From assembly GCA_041481485.1 (NCBI GenBank), contig JBGPBY010000098.1, positions 1 to 17,726 on the forward strand: a DNA stretch of 17,726 nucleotides, read 5' to 3'. Below are positions 15,207 through 17,726 of this stretch, piece after piece. The position numbers were made by a program, and so were the translations under genes. This DNA is from JBGPBY01 sp041481485. Its GTDB lineage: Bacteria; Acidobacteriota; Terriglobia; 20CM-2-55-15. Every line of letters starts with the position of its first letter. The stretch's first letter is position 1. A model generated the notes under the pieces. That model did no database searches and was not told the DNA's origin. It saw nothing but the letters and a program-made list of their open reading frames with translations.

Positions 15207-15212
15207 TATACT
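15207..15212 (+). promoter_or_regulatory. Candidate -10 box giving a leaderless VOC transcript
   Basis: TATACT ends seven bases before the chosen ATG (15220). A start site at the usual distance would fall at or one base before the A of the ATG. No Shine-Dalgarno is visible upstream of that ATG, which agrees with a leaderless mRNA. There is no recognisable -35 element. Confidence 0.25.
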
Positions 15213-15219
15213 GCGCGGC

Positions 15220-16239
15220 ATGAAACTCAAAACCCTGTTGAAACTCTCACTGGCAATTCTCCCGCTGCCTGTCCTGATGTCGGCCCAGACCACGCCTGTC
15301 GTTCAGTTGCAGAACCTGGCACATGCCGTCGAGAGCCTGGATAAGACGGTTCCCTTCTATCGCGACGTGATCGGGCTTCCGGTGAACGGAACTCGCGATC
15401 CGTTGGCGGCGCAGCCACAGGCGCTCAATGAAGACATGTCGAAATTCACAGCAACCAAGGGTGCGAAATTTCGCGCTGCGACGTTCCGCATTCCCAATGC
15501 CAACTTCGGTTTTGAATTGACGGAATTCACTGGTGTCACGCGCAAAAGCGGTCAGCCGCGCCTTCAGGATATCGGTACGGCGACGCTCGCACTAACGGTG
15601 CGCGATATGGACAAAATGGTCGCGAAGCTCAAGGCGGCAAATGCCGTGATCGTGACGGCGGGCGGCGCTCCAGTCAATCCTTCCGGAAATGCCAACAGCA
15701 AAATGCGGGAGATGCTCATCCGCGATCCCGATGGATTCTTCGTTCAGCTGAGGCAGCCGGATCCGCTTCCCGCCTCCGCAGCGAATGCCACCGGCGATAT
15801 TCTGGGCGGCTCGGTCCAGTTATCGATTGAGGATTCTGCCAAATCGGTGGCATTTCTGCGCGACGCCATCGGCTTCACCGCTCAACCCACCGGTACGCTG
15901 GCGACGAATGCCGTAGTGGCCAATCTCATCAACTTGCCCGGATCGCAGTGGCGCATCACGCATGGCAGTATTCCCGGCACCACTCTCGACTTCGCACTCA
16001 TTGAATATGCCAGTGTTCCGCGAGTGAAATTTTCGCCCGGTGCAGAAGATCCGGGCTCGCCGGCATTCACCATGGTGGTTCGCGACATTGACGCCGCCGT
16101 AGATCAGTGGAAGAAAGCCGGTGGCACCGTGGCGTCGACCGGTGGTCTGCCGATCAAACAGGCCAGCGGTGCGGGCAACGTGTTTGTCCGCGACGTCAAT
16201 GGCTTCATGTGGGAATTGATCCAGCGCGCCGGCCAGTAG
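15220..16239 (+). CDS. Exported two-domain VOC family protein
   Basis: With ATG 15220 the product has 339 residues: a Sec signal peptide (MKLKTLLKLSLAILPLPVLMSA) and two vicinal-oxygen-chelate domains, about 26-180 and 195-335. Each shows the usual strand and helix pattern: NLAHAVESLDKTVPFYRDVIGLP and IRDPDGFFVQL in the first, VQLSIEDSAKSVAFLRDAIGF and VRDVNGFMWEL in the second. The second domain keeps the terminal Glu ligand (E332), while the first has Gln (Q176) at the same place, so only one metal site may be complete. A longer GTG start at 15169 would put 17 residues before the signal peptide and is less likely. Divergent from the exported MBL cluster, so it may belong to the same periplasmic process; that is inference. 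The substrate is unknown. Convergent with the quinoprotein gene. Confidence 0.85.
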   Translation: MKLKTLLKLSLAILPLPVLMSAQTTPVVQLQNLAHAVESLDKTVPFYRDVIGLPVNGTRDPLAAQPQALNEDMSKFTATKGAKFRAATFRIPNANFGFELTEFTGVTRKSGQPRLQDIGTATLALTVRDMDKMVAKLKAANAVIVTAGGAPVNPSGNANSKMREMLIRDPDGFFVQLRQPDPLPASAANATGDILGGSVQLSIEDSAKSVAFLRDAIGFTAQPTGTLATNAVVANLINLPGSQWRITHGSIPGTTLDFALIEYASVPRVKFSPGAEDPGSPAFTMVVRDIDAAVDQWKKAGGTVASTGGLPIKQASGAGNVFVRDVNGFMWELIQRAGQ

Positions 16240-16249
16240 CGCACCGCCT

Positions 16250-16339
16250 CTAATTCTGCAGTTCGGGAGCAGGCCCCGCCGGATTCGGCAGGGTCGGCGC
16301 TCCTCCCGGTGCCGGCAACGGTGGTGGAAGAGCTAGATG
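16250..16339 (-). pseudogene. Out-of-frame C-terminal tail of the quinoprotein
   Basis: Past the TAG that ends the quinoprotein, the frame one base back reads HLALPPPLPAPGG, continues rich in Pro, Ala and Gly, and ends PAPELQN followed by TAG (16250-16252). The run, about 28 codons, has strong coding-like composition and looks like the natural C-terminal tail of an exported protein. It overlaps the last codons of the quinoprotein by a few bases. I read it as the stranded end of the ancestral gene; alternatively the composition is chance in GC-rich DNA. Confidence 0.4.
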
Positions 16340-17544
16340 GGATCCTGATCGTAATACGCGGCAGGATTTACCACGGGCCGGCCATCCTTGCCCATGCTCA
16401 GGGCCCAGCTTACTTTGACAAACGGTTCGGCCGAAATGAATTCACCGGTCACGCGATCCAGAACGTAGAAGAATCCATTCTTTGCGGCCTGGGTGATGAC
16501 TTTCCGCATGCGTCCGTTGATGTTGAGATCCAGCAGCATCAGCTGCTGCACGCTGTCATAATCCCAGTTGTCGTTGGGCACGGTTTGGTAGTGCCACTTC
16601 AGCTGGCCGCTGGTCAGATCCACCGCAAGAATCGAGCACGTGAACAGATTATCGAATCCCTGCGCGCCGCGAAACTTTTGCACCCATGGTTCGGCGTTGC
16701 CCGTGCCGACATAAACCAGGTTGGAGTCAGGATCGTAGGCAAAGCCGTCCCACACCGCTCCGCCACCACCATTCTTATAGGAGTCTCCGCCCCATGTCTT
16801 CGCGGCTGCGCGGAGTTCCTCACTTTCATATGGTTTTGACGGGTCTCCCGGCACTGTGTAAACGCGCCATGCCAGCTTCCCTGTCAGCGCATCCAGGGCA
16901 AAGAACTGGCCGCGCGTCGGTTTGTCGCTGCCGACTGCGCCAATGATCACTTTGCCTCCCGCGATTCGCGGCGCCATCGTCAATGTGTATTGATCCTGGG
17001 AGTAGACCACCCGCGATTCCCAGACCGGCTTGCCGGTCATTGCATTCAGGGCAAACAACCGGCCGTCAATCGAAGGTGCGATGATCATTCCGTTGTAGAG
17101 CGCGATGCCCCGCTGCACAATGCCGCAGCAAATCATCGAGCGAACCGTGTTCTGGTTGACCTCGGGATCCCAGCGCCACAATTCCTTGCCGGTGCGTGCG
17201 TCGAGAGCGAACACCACACTCCATGTAGTGATGCCGTAAAGGGTGTTGTTCCACATCAGCGGTGTGCCCTCCTGATTCCCCCCGCCTGCTCCCATCACGT
17301 AGGACCATGCCAGGCCCAGCCGCTTCACGTTGGTGGTATCGATTTGCTTCAGCGTGCTGTACCGCGTTTCGCTTTGGTTGCGTCCATAGCTCAGCCACTC
17401 GCCGGGCTGTGAATCATTGGAGGTGCCGGAGTTGCGAAGCACGCCGTCAGTAATCCCGTCGCGGCTCTGTTGCCCGTAAATGGCGAAGCCGGCAAATAAA
17501 GCTGCAACTGCAGCCAGCGCGGTAATTTTCGTGTAACGGAGCAT
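16333..17544 (-). CDS. PQQ-dependent alcohol dehydrogenase-like quinoprotein, C-terminally shortened
   Basis: Periplasmic beta-propeller dehydrogenase expected to oxidise alcohols or related compounds with pyrroloquinoline quinone. Numbered from the longer ATG 17556 (407 residues): signal peptide to about residue 28; LSYGRNQSETRYSTL; propeller tryptophan-docking repeats (FALDARTGKELWRWD, FALNAMTGKPVWE, FALDALTGKLAWR); vicinal disulfide C143-C144; N287 in YVGTGN; catalytic D332 with D334 in NWDYDS; K359 in AAKNGFFYVLDR. The usual Glu metal ligand is D211. Full-length members have about 550-700 residues; this one stops right after NPAAYYDQDPI, so the last propeller blades and any cytochrome domain are missing. 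I prefer ATG 17544 (403 residues) because GGAGGG lies four bases before it. It may be a decayed gene or a fragment. Confidence 0.82.
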   Translation of the reverse strand: MLRYTKITALAAVAALFAGFAIYGQQSRDGITDGVLRNSGTSNDSQPGEWLSYGRNQSETRYSTLKQIDTTNVKRLGLAWSYVMGAGGGNQEGTPLMWNNTLYGITTWSVVFALDARTGKELWRWDPEVNQNTVRSMICCGIVQRGIALYNGMIIAPSIDGRLFALNAMTGKPVWESRVVYSQDQYTLTMAPRIAGGKVIIGAVGSDKPTRGQFFALDALTGKLAWRVYTVPGDPSKPYESEELRAAAKTWGGDSYKNGGGGAVWDGFAYDPDSNLVYVGTGNAEPWVQKFRGAQGFDNLFTCSILAVDLTSGQLKWHYQTVPNDNWDYDSVQQLMLLDLNINGRMRKVITQAAKNGFFYVLDRVTGEFISAEPFVKVSWALSMGKDGRPVVNPAAYYDQDPI

Positions 17545-17567
17545 GGTGCCCTCCATCTGAGGCGCCT

Positions 17568-17576
17568 AAAATATCA
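17568..17576 (-). promoter_or_regulatory. Candidate extended -10 promoter for the quinoprotein
   Basis: On the minus strand TGATATTTT (TG-n-TATTTT) lies 23 bases before the ATG at 17544. The predicted transcript would start near 17560 and include the GGAGGG ribosome-binding site. No good -35 is present. The layout is similar to the candidate ahead of the MBL gene. Confidence 0.3.
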
Positions 17577-17601
17577 CGATCGTCAGTAGAGGCAGTCGAT
17601 C

Positions 17602-17721
17602 AAGAAATACCACTCCCAACGGGGGAGGGTGGACGGAGGCCGGGGGAGGGGTTACACAAGTAACAAAATTTTCTTGATGTACCCCTCACCCAACCCACAC
17701 CCGTGGGGAGGGGGATTTCTT
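17602..17721. repeat. Imperfect long inverted repeat at window end
   Basis: AAGAAATACCACTCCCAACG with the following G-rich stretch (left arm, about 17602-17655) pairs imperfectly with the C-rich stretch from 17679 ending GGGGGATTTCTTT (17721). The loop is AT-rich and includes AAAATTTT. It looks like another intergenic repeat family. Because it reads into T-rich sequence on the plus strand it could also terminate a plus-strand transcript, but no plus-strand gene ends nearby. Confidence 0.45.
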
Positions 17722-17726
17722 TTTCG

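Overview
The window looks like a chromosomal segment of an acidobacterium (Acidobacteriota, possibly the Bryobacterales/Vicinamibacteria side). This is inferred from gene families: an exported DUF1592-type cytochrome protein next to a DUF1552 protein and an ankyrin protein, a cytochrome-free PQQ quinoprotein, exported VOC proteins, and many short GC-rich intergenic repeats. There is no rRNA, tRNA, phage, integrase, transposase or CRISPR.

Left part (1-3693): small housekeeping or accessory enzymes. A VOC/glyoxalase-fold protein and a DUF2332 protein lie on the minus strand. Divergent from them are a zinc alcohol dehydrogenase and an overlapping GNAT acetyltransferase on the plus strand. An ICMT-like membrane methyltransferase converges on this pair.

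Middle (3694-8621): a repeat-rich spacer containing a compact MITE-like structure (17-bp terminal inverted repeats directly flanked by 15-bp direct repeats). It is followed by an exported single-CxxCH protein of unknown role, an orphan Hcp (type VI tube protein), a 1-Cys peroxiredoxin, a DUF2087 protein bracketed by two copies of a long inverted-repeat element, and a small outer-membrane beta-barrel protein.

Right part (8622-14901, minus strand): a tight four-gene cluster reading MBL-fold hydrolase, DUF1592 cytochrome protein, DUF1552 protein, ankyrin-repeat protein. All four carry export signals, two of them twin-arginine, so the cluster probably encodes a periplasmic system. The MBL protein has lost all three ligands specific to the second metal site but keeps the first site. 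Divergent from this cluster is an exported two-domain VOC protein. Converging on that is a PQQ-dependent dehydrogenase that stops early at 407 codons from its longest start; a proline-rich tail continues in another reading frame just past its stop.

The most interesting leads are the exported four-gene cluster with its mono-metal-looking MBL protein, the shortened quinoprotein with a lanthanide-type Asp-Tyr-Asp motif, and the two non-coding repeat structures. Functions are assigned from recognised motifs only; no database search was possible.
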